This document shows, in pieces, positions 1 through 5,685 of a stretch of 7,227 bases of DNA. The stretch is from assembly GCA_948762645.1 (NCBI GenBank), contig CAQBRY010000085.1:1-7227 (forward strand), written 5' to 3'. The notes under the pieces were generated by a model. The model searched no databases. It had not been told where the DNA came from and saw only the letters and a program-made list of their open reading frames with translations. A program made the position numbers and the translations under genes. The stretch's first letter is position 1, and each line of letters begins with the position of its first letter. Origin of the DNA: an uncultured Eubacteriales bacterium (GTDB taxonomy: Bacteria > Bacillota > Clostridia > Oscillospirales > Acutalibacteraceae).

Positions 1-28
1 TGTATTTAGTGTAGTAGTCATTTAAAAG

Positions 29-301
29 CTATGGTTTATCTTTCATTATTTTTTCATTCAATTTATCAATTTCTATTTTCAATTCAAGTTTTTCTTTACT
101 CTGTGATGTTACGTCTGTATTACCTACCTTTTTTAATTTTTCTTCGTGAATAATTCTTTCGACGATCGGAGCTAATGCTCCAATTTCTTTAAGAAGCTTA
201 GGAACATTTTTATCTATAATGCTTTCCCTAAACCGCTTATGCTCTATTGCTAATTGAACTGCATCCAGTGTATCCTGTAAACTATTTGCATACGTTTTCA
301 T
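29..301 (-). CDS. Hypothetical protein, 90 aa, charged helical with C-terminal coiled-coil character
   Basis: I do not recognise this protein. It is a small soluble, highly charged protein with no signal peptide, membrane segment or cysteine. Roughly the first 60 residues look amphipathic-helical. The last 25 (about residues 64-86) alternate Leu/Ile with Lys/Glu in a pattern suggesting a short coiled coil, so it may form oligomers or bind a partner. A GTG nine bases further upstream is in frame, but the strong AAGAGGTGG ribosome binding site sits 5 nt before the ATG at 301 and overlaps that GTG, so the ATG is chosen. The gene diverges from uppP. An (AT)13 tract and an inverted repeat precede it, suggesting variable or regulated expression. 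It could be a phage- or plasmid-derived accessory gene, but nothing shows that directly. That it is a real gene is likely given the ribosome binding site; its function is unknown. Confidence 0.72.
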   Translation of the reverse strand: MKTYANSLQDTLDAVQLAIEHKRFRESIIDKNVPKLLKEIGALAPIVERIIHEEKLKKVGNTDVTSQSKEKLELKIEIDKLNEKIMKDKP

Positions 302-306
302 CAAAA

Positions 307-315
307 CCACCTCTT
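307..315 (-). promoter_or_regulatory. Ribosome binding site that sets the start of the 90-aa gene
   Basis: On the minus strand AAGAGGTGG is followed by TTTTG and then ATG at 301-299. The 5 nt spacing is ideal for that ATG. The alternative in-frame GTG at 310 lies inside this site and has no usable ribosome binding site of its own. Confidence 0.75.
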
Positions 316-321
316 AACCAT

Positions 322-337
322 AAAATGTTTACATTTT
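322..337. promoter_or_regulatory. Perfect inverted repeat, candidate operator
   Basis: AAAATGT and its exact complement ACATTTT are separated by TT, giving a 16 bp palindromic site. It lies just downstream of the -10-like box of the leftward 90-aa gene, over the expected transcription start, where a repressor would act. Arms of 7 AT-rich bases in an AT-rich intergenic region could also arise by chance. No regulator gene is adjacent. Confidence 0.35.
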
Positions 338-338
338 T

Positions 339-373
339 ATTGTAATATATATATATATATATATATATATCAA
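339..373 (-). promoter_or_regulatory. Candidate promoter of the 90-aa gene with an (AT)n spacer
   Basis: Read on the minus strand, TTGATA (373-368, 5 of 6 to the -35 consensus) and TACAAT (344-339, 5 of 6 to the -10 consensus) flank the dinucleotide tract. The spacer is 23 nt at the present repeat number, too long for efficient sigma-A use. Ten repeat units instead of thirteen would give 17 nt. A TATATA inside the tract, 16 nt from the -35 box, is an alternative -10 element and would weaken the switching idea. Confidence 0.45.
345..370. repeat. (AT)13 perfect dinucleotide repeat
   Basis: Thirteen uninterrupted AT units lie between the divergent 90-aa gene and uppP, about 44 bp from the former start codon and 134 bp from the latter. 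Perfect dinucleotide tracts this long are prone to slipped-strand mutation, and assembly read-length error is also possible here. Confidence 0.95.
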
Positions 374-446
374 GTATTTTTTAAAATATATCTATTATTA
401 ACAATAAATGTATTGAGTTTATTTTTTAAAAATATAAGTAGTATTT

Positions 447-452
447 TATAAT
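447..452 (+). promoter_or_regulatory. Possible -10 box for the uppP cluster
   Basis: A perfect TATAAT lies 51 bp before the uppP start codon. At 17 nt spacing the -35 position is only TTTTAA, a poor match, and the region is almost pure A/T, so this is a weak assignment. The four-gene cluster should have a promoter between the AT tract and 491. Confidence 0.25.
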
Positions 453-503
453 TAAAAATAGTAATATTATACGTAGTATTATTATTTTTTTAGAGGTGTA
501 AAA

Positions 504-1457
504 ATGAATATAATCAGTGCAGCAATACAAGGAACAGTTCAGGGACTGACAGAATTTTTGCCAATATCAAGCAGTGGCCATTTATTAATATCTCAGCATA
601 TTTTGGGGCAGCAACAAAATAATCTTTTTTTTAATGTTATGCTGCACTTGGGAACGCTTATATCAGTAATATTGGTATACTACAAGACTATAATAGATTT
701 AATACTTTCATTTTTTTCTTTAATAAAAGACGTTTTTACTGGAAAATTTAACCTAAATAAATTAGACGAAAACAAAAGAATGGTCGTGATGTTAATAGTA
801 GGTCTTGTACCCCTTTTTCTGCTATTTATTCCTCTTCCCGGGGACGTTAAAAATATAAAGGGGTTGGCAGAGGTTTTATCCAATGATAAAAATATTGTTT
901 TAGTAGGAATATGTTTGATAATAACAAGTATTTTATTAACACTTGGAATTAAAATAAGCAGAGAAAAAAATTCTAAGCACCTTATAAAAAGAGATAAAAA
1001 TAAAATTATAATAAATGACGGAAAAAAAGAATACAACATTATGGACGCCATATACGTAGGAATAATGCAATTTATAGCAGCGATATTTCCCGGAATTTCA
1101 AGATCAGGATCCACTTTATCGGTAGCATTGATGAGGGGTATTAACAGGCAAAAGGCCATTGATTTTTCATTCATATTGGGAATTCCTGCAATAATAGCAG
1201 CATCATTATTGGAAATCAAAGAAGTGTTTGAGTCTGAATCAGCAATGTCAGCAATTCATATTCCGAGTATAGTCGTTGGAATACTATCTTCGGCAGTGGT
1301 CGGATTTTTATCTATAAAATTATTTAAATGGATTTTAGCTAAAGATAAAACTAATATCTTTATAATTTACACCTTGGCAGTTGGAATACTTTCCGTTATA
1401 ATAGGCATTGTAGAGCTTAATAAAGGAACAAATATATTTAGCGGCACTTTGCTCTAA
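504..1457 (+). CDS. uppP: Undecaprenyl-diphosphate phosphatase (UppP/BacA)
   Basis: This integral membrane enzyme removes a phosphate from undecaprenyl diphosphate, recycling the lipid carrier for peptidoglycan and other wall polymers; high dosage gives bacitracin resistance in known species. Both family signatures are present. The (E/Q)xxxE motif is Q13-E17, running into PISSSGH at 20-26. The phosphate-binding motif PGISRSGST is at 196-204, with the expected catalytic Arg200. Hydrophobic segments occur around 43-60, 62-75, 93-110, 130-150, 183-200, 219-236, 252-275 and 284-303. At 317 aa it is longer than the usual roughly 270 aa. Much of the excess is a Lys-rich, hydrophilic loop at about 150-177 and the region around 111-130. 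AGAGGTG at 492-498, 5 nt before the ATG, fixes the start. It is the first gene of the rightward cluster. ftsK starts 28 bp later with no terminator between them. Confidence 0.95.
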   Translation: MNIISAAIQGTVQGLTEFLPISSSGHLLISQHILGQQQNNLFFNVMLHLGTLISVILVYYKTIIDLILSFFSLIKDVFTGKFNLNKLDENKRMVVMLIVGLVPLFLLFIPLPGDVKNIKGLAEVLSNDKNIVLVGICLIITSILLTLGIKISREKNSKHLIKRDKNKIIINDGKKEYNIMDAIYVGIMQFIAAIFPGISRSGSTLSVALMRGINRQKAIDFSFILGIPAIIAASLLEIKEVFESESAMSAIHIPSIVVGILSSAVVGFLSIKLFKWILAKDKTNIFIIYTLAVGILSVIIGIVELNKGTNIFSGTLL

Positions 1458-1485
1458 AATAATTTAAATAAAAAATAGGTGTAAT

Positions 1486-3924
1486 ATGAAAAATTCAGAA
1501 AATTCTATAAAAAGACCTGCTGGAAAAAATAGGTCATTAAACAAAAATAAAAAAAAAAGCGTACCTAAATACAATTATTTTGGACAAATAATTGTATTTT
1601 GTTGTTCAATACTAATGTTTTTTATAGTACTAGTTCCAGGAGAAAATATATGGTTATTTTTGCATAATCTATTTTTAGGACTATTTGGAAATTGTTCTAT
1701 ATTATTACCATTATTTTTACTATATGTATCTATAATTTCATGTATTGACAAGCTGAAAGAAAATCTTGATTTCAAATTATTGCTTTCAGCAATAACAATA
1801 ATATTATTTTGTAGTCTAATATATATTTTTTCGGGAGTAAGTGTAATAAGCAAGAATTCAAACTTTTTTGAAAAAATAGTATTATCATATAAAATGGGTA
1901 TATCTAATGAGAGTTCGGGAGCAATAGGAAGTATACTAGGCTTATCATTATCGTGGGCTTTTGGAGTGGCAGGAGCTAAAATAATAAACATTTTATTAAT
2001 TTTTATATCCGTAATGATTCTAACCGGGACAAGTCTTATTCAAATTTTTTATACTTTCTCAAAATTTCTAAAAGCACTTGATAAAAACATTCATATCGGA
2101 ATATATAATTTCAAAAAATCAAGATTACAAAAAAAAGCACAAAAAATATTAAATGAAAATGATTTAAACAACAATAATAAAAATGGTCCTTTAGATAATT
2201 TCCAAGCAAATGCAAAACTACCAAATGAAAAAATTGTAAATTCTCCGAATAAATACAATAAAAGTGCAAAAGAAAATACGGTATTTAAAGAAACTAATAA
2301 AAATATTTACTCCGACAATACTTTACCTATAGATAATGTAATGGGAAATATTTCTTCACAACAAAAAAATACTATTTCAGTACCTAATGAAAAACATGAA
2401 AAAGAAAATTACAGTAATTTAATAAATTTAGACTATTCGTACCCCGAAATAGATCTTTTAAACAAATCTGTTTCCCCTAAAAAAAGCGATATAGCCTATG
2501 AACTTGAAAATAACGGGAAGATACTTGTTGATACTCTAAGTAGCTTTAACGTACAGACCAAAATTACAGAGATTAGCAGAGGTCCCTCAGTAACAAGATA
2601 TGAACTTCAACCTGCACCAGGAGTAAAAATAAGTAAAATAACAAATCTTGCAGACGATATAGCTTTAAATTTAGCTGCGTCAGGAGTAAGAATAGAAGCT
2701 CCTATTCCGGGTAAGTCTGCTGTTGGAGTCGAAATTCCAAATAAAATTGTAAGCGTAGTTAATATGAGAGATCTTATATCATCACAGGAATTTCTGTCTT
2801 CTAAAAGTAAACTTACAGTCGTACTTGGAAAAGATATAACAGGTAAAGTCGTAATAGCGGATCTAAGTAAAATGCCTCACTTATTAATTGCAGGTTCAAC
2901 TGGATCAGGTAAATCAGTATGTATAAACTCATTTATAATAAGTCTGCTTTATAAGTCAACCCCGGAAGAAGTAAAACTACTTATGATAGACCCTAAAGTT
3001 GTAGAACTTGGAATATATAACGGTATACCTCACCTTTTAGTGCCGGTTGTTACAGACCCAAGAAAAGCAGCCGGGGCTTTGGGATGGGCAGTCAATGAAA
3101 TGCTCTTAAGGTATAAAAAATTTGCCGAAAATAACGTAAGAGATTTAGCGTCATATAATCATATAGCAGAGCGTAAAGATCCCCCTCTTGATAAAGAAGG
3201 AAGTCCCATACAAAAAATGCCACAAATAGTAATAATAATAGATGAACTTTCGGATCTAATGATGGCAGCACCTAATGAAATAGAAGATTACATATGTAGA
3301 TTAGCACAGATGGCAAGAGCAGCGGGAATGTATTTAGTAATAGCTACTCAAAGACCCTCAGTAGACGTAATTACAGGTATAATAAAAGCCAATATTCCAA
3401 GTAGAATAGCACTTGCTGTATCTTCACAAATAGATTCTCGAACAATCATAGACATGAGCGGAGCTGAAAAATTACTCGGTAGGGGAGATATGATGTTTTC
3501 CCCGGCAGGATCGTCTAAACCGATAAGAGTTCAAGGATGTTATGTTACAGATGAAGAAATAGAAAAGGTAATAGAAGCCGTAAAGGAAAACGATAATGAT
3601 GAAAATAAATATGATAACAACGTCATAGAAGAAATTGAAAAAAATACATTATCAGATAAATCAAAAGGCTCAAAAGATAGTGATCAAGATAGTGGAAATA
3701 TAGATCCTATAATGAACGATGCCATAAAATGTGTAATAGAAGCAGGACAAGCTTCAACGTCTCTTTTACAAAGAAGGTTAAGACTAGGCTATGCAAGAGC
3801 AGGACGTCTAATTGATGAAATGGAACAGCTAGGTATAGTAGGACCTCACGAGGGTTCTAAGCCCAGACAAGTAATAATTACGTATCAACAATATTTAGAA
3901 AGAAACATGACTAAAAATGAATAA
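1486..3924 (+). CDS. ftsK: DNA translocase FtsK/SpoIIIE
   Basis: This membrane-anchored hexameric ATPase pumps double-stranded DNA through the division or sporulation septum, clearing and orienting chromosome termini. A basic cytoplasmic N-terminus (1-32) is followed by hydrophobic segments at about 33-50, 54-87, 98-118 and 147-191, consistent with the four-pass anchor. A low-complexity Asn/Lys-rich linker runs from about 215 to 330. The motor carries Walker A GSTGSGKS at 470-477, Walker B IVIIIDEL at 581-588 (Asp586, Glu587), the family signature around DPKVVELGIYNGIPHL at 502-517, ATQRPSVDVITG at 620-631 and LGRGDMMF at 664-671. The C-terminal winged-helix gamma domain, which reads polar KOPS/SRS sites, spans about 738-802. 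The length of 812 aa is normal. AGGTG at 1477-1481 lies 4 nt before the ATG. Sequence alone does not separate a vegetative FtsK from a sporulation SpoIIIE. The stop overlaps the next gene by 8 bp. Confidence 0.96.
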   Translation: MKNSENSIKRPAGKNRSLNKNKKKSVPKYNYFGQIIVFCCSILMFFIVLVPGENIWLFLHNLFLGLFGNCSILLPLFLLYVSIISCIDKLKENLDFKLLLSAITIILFCSLIYIFSGVSVISKNSNFFEKIVLSYKMGISNESSGAIGSILGLSLSWAFGVAGAKIINILLIFISVMILTGTSLIQIFYTFSKFLKALDKNIHIGIYNFKKSRLQKKAQKILNENDLNNNNKNGPLDNFQANAKLPNEKIVNSPNKYNKSAKENTVFKETNKNIYSDNTLPIDNVMGNISSQQKNTISVPNEKHEKENYSNLINLDYSYPEIDLLNKSVSPKKSDIAYELENNGKILVDTLSSFNVQTKITEISRGPSVTRYELQPAPGVKISKITNLADDIALNLAASGVRIEAPIPGKSAVGVEIPNKIVSVVNMRDLISSQEFLSSKSKLTVVLGKDITGKVVIADLSKMPHLLIAGSTGSGKSVCINSFIISLLYKSTPEEVKLLMIDPKVVELGIYNGIPHLLVPVVTDPRKAAGALGWAVNEMLLRYKKFAENNVRDLASYNHIAERKDPPLDKEGSPIQKMPQIVIIIDELSDLMMAAPNEIEDYICRLAQMARAAGMYLVIATQRPSVDVITGIIKANIPSRIALAVSSQIDSRTIIDMSGAEKLLGRGDMMFSPAGSSKPIRVQGCYVTDEEIEKVIEAVKENDNDENKYDNNVIEEIEKNTLSDKSKGSKDSDQDSGNIDPIMNDAIKCVIEAGQASTSLLQRRLRLGYARAGRLIDEMEQLGIVGPHEGSKPRQVIITYQQYLERNMTKNE
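1549..1558 (+). repeat. A10 homopolymer inside the 5' end of ftsK
   Basis: Ten consecutive A residues encode Lys22-Lys24 and the first base of Ser25. A length change would frameshift the whole translocase. Polymerase slippage on runs of nine or more A is known in AT-rich bacteria. Confidence 0.9.
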
Positions 3925-4852
3925 TAAAAAACAAAAAAATATTAAAATTATAATTACAATATCAATATTTATTACTATGGTTTTATCCTTGCTATTTGTT
4001 AGTAATTATTTAGGGCTGGAGAAAATTTATCAAGTTTTCGACAAAATAAACTCTAGTGAATTTGAACAGGATAATAAAGAATATAATATGTGCATACACT
4101 TTTTAGATGTAGGAAAGGCAGACTGCATATATATAAAATGTGAAAATAAAAATATGCTGATTGATGCAGCAGATAAAGATGTTTCAAGCAGCGTTGTGGA
4201 ATATCTATGCAGACAAAACATAAATAAATTAGACTTAGTGATTGTAACCCATCCTCATAGAGATCACATAGGGCAAATGGCAGATGTAATAAATAATTTT
4301 AGTATAGATAATTTTATAATGTCGGAAATTCCACAGGAAATTATGCCTACATCTACTACATATAAGAAAATGTTAGAGTCGATTAAAAATAAAAATTTAA
4401 AAATAAAGTTAGTTCATGCAGGGGAGAAATTTACCTTAGGTAATTTAAAAATAGATGTTTTAAGCCCTTGTAAGCAATACGAAAATTTAAATAATAATTC
4501 AGTCGTTATACGTTTAGAATACGGAAATGAAAGTTTTATATTTACAGGGGATGCTGAAAAAGAAGCGGAAAAAGATATGATTCAAAATAATCTTAATTTA
4601 AAAGCATCCGTTTTAAAAGTAGGTCATCATGGAAGTAGCACTTCTACTACGAAAAATTTTTTAAAAAAAGTAAATCCCCAATTTTCGATTGTATCTGTAG
4701 GTAAAGATAGAAACAAACTTCCAAAAGAAAATATTATCAAAAGAATTAAGAAATCGGGTTCAGATGTCTACAGAACCGACATATACGGTACAATAATACT
4801 TAAAACTAATGGAGATGGTATAGATATTTCTACAGAAAGAAGGATCGCTTAA
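3917..4852 (+). CDS. Membrane-anchored ComEC-type metallo-beta-lactamase-fold hydrolase
   Basis: This is a stand-alone version of the metallo-beta-lactamase domain found at the C-terminus of ComEC/Rec2. Residues 9-31 form one hydrophobic segment after a Lys-rich start, so the catalytic part is expected outside the membrane, either anchored or released. The fold begins with IHFLDVGKADCIYIK at 60-74. The metal ligands are in HPHRDHIG at 112-119 (His112, His114, Asp116, His117), FTGDAE at 209-214 (Asp212) and GHHGSSTS at 236-243. The competence membrane channel part of full ComEC is absent. In studied ComEC proteins this domain degrades one DNA strand, but related free-standing proteins have no settled substrate, so nuclease is an inference. 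The ATG overlaps the end of ftsK by 8 bp and has only a weak ribosome binding site, suggesting translational coupling. The next gene encodes its usual DUF3006-type partner. Confidence 0.88.
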   Translation: MNNKKQKNIKIIITISIFITMVLSLLFVSNYLGLEKIYQVFDKINSSEFEQDNKEYNMCIHFLDVGKADCIYIKCENKNMLIDAADKDVSSSVVEYLCRQNINKLDLVIVTHPHRDHIGQMADVINNFSIDNFIMSEIPQEIMPTSTTYKKMLESIKNKNLKIKLVHAGEKFTLGNLKIDVLSPCKQYENLNNNSVVIRLEYGNESFIFTGDAEKEAEKDMIQNNLNLKASVLKVGHHGSSTSTTKNFLKKVNPQFSIVSVGKDRNKLPKENIIKRIKKSGSDVYRTDIYGTIILKTNGDGIDISTERRIA

Positions 4853-4856
4853 TATT

Positions 4857-5072
4857 ATGTATTTTTCTATTGATCAAATAGGGAAGGACCACATCGAATG
4901 TGAAAATGATGATGGAGAAATATACTATTTTAAAATAAAAGATGCCCCCCAAAATATTAGAGAGGGGGACATCTTAAAATATGATAAAAACGGTAAAATT
5001 ATAAAAGACGAATATAAAACCAAAAAAATGAAAGAAAAAATTAAAATTGTTTTCAATAAACTCTCAAAGTAG
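4857..5072 (+). CDS. DUF3006-like small protein
   Basis: This 71-residue protein resembles the DUF3006 family. It starts with a short beta-rich motif (YFSIDQIGKDHIECENDDGE, residues 2-21) and carries the characteristic P-x-x-I-x-E-G-D-I-L turn at about 31-40. A Lys-rich tail at 45-71 follows. It has no signal peptide or membrane segment. Its function is unknown. Family members are commonly encoded directly beside ComEC-like metallo-beta-lactamase proteins, as here, where it starts 4 bp after the previous stop, so a shared role is likely. AAGGA at 4840-4844 is the only ribosome binding site and lies 12 nt before the ATG, rather far, so it may depend on translation of the upstream gene. It ends 19 bp from the stop of a convergent gene, with no convincing terminator. 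Confidence 0.8.
   Translation: MYFSIDQIGKDHIECENDDGEIYYFKIKDAPQNIREGDILKYDKNGKIIKDEYKTKKMKEKIKIVFNKLSK
4939..4975 (+). other. GC-rich hairpin within the DUF3006-like gene
   Basis: AAGATGCCCCCC (4939-4950) pairs with GGGGGACATCTT (4964-4975) at 11 of 12 positions, the exception being a C-A mismatch, across a 13 nt loop. No T-run follows, so it is not an ordinary intrinsic terminator. The stem uses GCC, CCC, GGG and GAC codons, unusual for such an AT-rich gene, although the protein motif there is conserved in the family. Confidence 0.6.
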
Positions 5073-5091
5073 TGAACAGCTAAAAAACTTT

Positions 5092-5556
5092 TTAATTAGT
5101 CATTCCAATTCCAGTACCCGCAATACCTCCGATTACTGCTCCTGAAGCGGCTCCAATTCCGGACATTTTTGCAGCGTTTAAAAATGCTCTTCTGACCTTG
5201 TTTTTTTTGCCGTTGTAAATGTCATGCATAAAACTTCCCAAGAAGCCAAATCCTGCTCCTGACAATGAACCTTGTACCACTCCATATCCGGCTCCTTGAG
5301 TTGCAGAATCTAAAATTTTTTCTTTATCTAATCTGCCACCACTTGCTTCTTTTAATTCCTCGTCAGATACTTTTTCTAATAATTCTTTATTTAAACTCTT
5401 TTTGAATTTTTCTAATTGTTCATCGGTTACGTCTAATCCCTTTTCTTTAAACATAGCTTTAATCTCATCATTGCTTTTGGACGACAGTACATTAGACACA
5501 AATTCATCTGAAAAAATGTCATCCATATTTTGTAAATTATTTTTACTATCTTCCAC
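5092..5556 (-). CDS. Double-glycine-leader, glycine-zipper bacteriocin-like precursor (peptide 1)
   Basis: This is a probable exported precursor peptide. Residues 1-74 are a hydrophilic, helical Nif11-like leader ending in DEELKEASGG, with Glu at -8, Leu at -7 and Gly-Gly at -2/-1, the pattern cleaved by peptidase-C39-type (PCAT) transporters. The predicted 80-residue core has two Gly/Ala-rich hydrophobic stretches (about 83-109 and 130-152) full of GxxxG-like spacing. They are separated by a basic turn (about 110-127), suggesting a membrane-inserting helical hairpin. It has no cysteine, so thioether modification is unlikely. The GTG start is supported by GAGGTG 5 nt upstream; the next Met is residue 11. 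It is a paralogue of the gene at 5686-6171, with the leader most alike. No transporter or immunity gene lies within the window, so an antibacterial role is inferred; a signalling or self-acting membrane peptide is also possible. Confidence 0.78.
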   Translation of the reverse strand: MEDSKNNLQNMDDIFSDEFVSNVLSSKSNDEIKAMFKEKGLDVTDEQLEKFKKSLNKELLEKVSDEELKEASGGRLDKEKILDSATQGAGYGVVQGSLSGAGFGFLGSFMHDIYNGKKNKVRRAFLNAAKMSGIGAASGAVIGGIAGTGIGMTN

Positions 5557-5561
5557 TTTAA

Positions 5562-5567
5562 CACCTC
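5562..5567 (-). promoter_or_regulatory. Ribosome binding site supporting the GTG start of peptide 1
   Basis: Minus-strand GAGGTG followed by TTAAA and then GTG at 5556-5554 gives ideal 5 nt spacing. It therefore decides for the GTG over the internal ATG ten codons later. Confidence 0.75.
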
Positions 5568-5581
5568 ATTTTTATTTTAAT

Positions 5582-5600
5582 AATCATGTGAAACATTATT
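5582..5600. promoter_or_regulatory. Imperfect inverted repeat between promoter and start of peptide 1
   Basis: AATCATGT and ACATTATT, separated by GAA, match as an inverted repeat at 7 of 8 positions. The site lies just downstream of the -10 region, where a repressor might bind. Its ATGT-ACAT core resembles the repeat at 322-337, although the spacer differs by one base. It could be chance in A/T-rich DNA. Confidence 0.3.
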
Positions 5601-5601
5601 T

Positions 5602-5630
5602 ATACTATACTATTTATATAAAAGTGTCAA
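5602..5630 (-). promoter_or_regulatory. Promoter of peptide 1
   Basis: On the minus strand a perfect TTGACA (5630-5625) is followed after 17 nt by TAGTAT (5607-5602, 4 of 6). At 15 nt there is the better-matching TATAGT (5609-5604, 5 of 6). It lies 46-74 bp before the start codon, within the 129 bp gap after peptide 2, so peptide 1 can be transcribed separately. Confidence 0.6.
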
Positions 5631-5685
5631 TATATTTTCGGGAAATTATAATAATATATCAATTAGCACTATAATTTAGTTTCGA

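Noticed and set aside
680..1219. Long minus-strand open frame opposite uppP
   Set aside because: It is fully antisense to a clearly conserved gene with intact motifs and has no ribosome binding site. Its composition mirrors the uppP codons.
1575..1991. Minus-strand open frame opposite the ftsK membrane domain
   Set aside because: It is an antisense shadow of membrane-segment codons with no family resemblance.
4754..4779. Inverted repeat TCGGGTTC / GAACCGA within the metallo-beta-lactamase gene
   Set aside because: It needs a bulged base, lies in a conserved coding region and has no T-run. It is likely a chance coding effect.
5081..5094. A/T palindrome TAAAAA-AC-TTTTTA between the convergent gene ends, considered as a bidirectional terminator
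   Set aside because: The stem is A-T only with a 2 nt loop that cannot form as drawn. There is no GC-rich stem, so it is too weak to call a terminator.
5402..5674. Plus-strand open frame opposite peptide 1 and extending into its promoter
   Set aside because: It has no ribosome binding site, overlaps a better-supported gene and covers its promoter.
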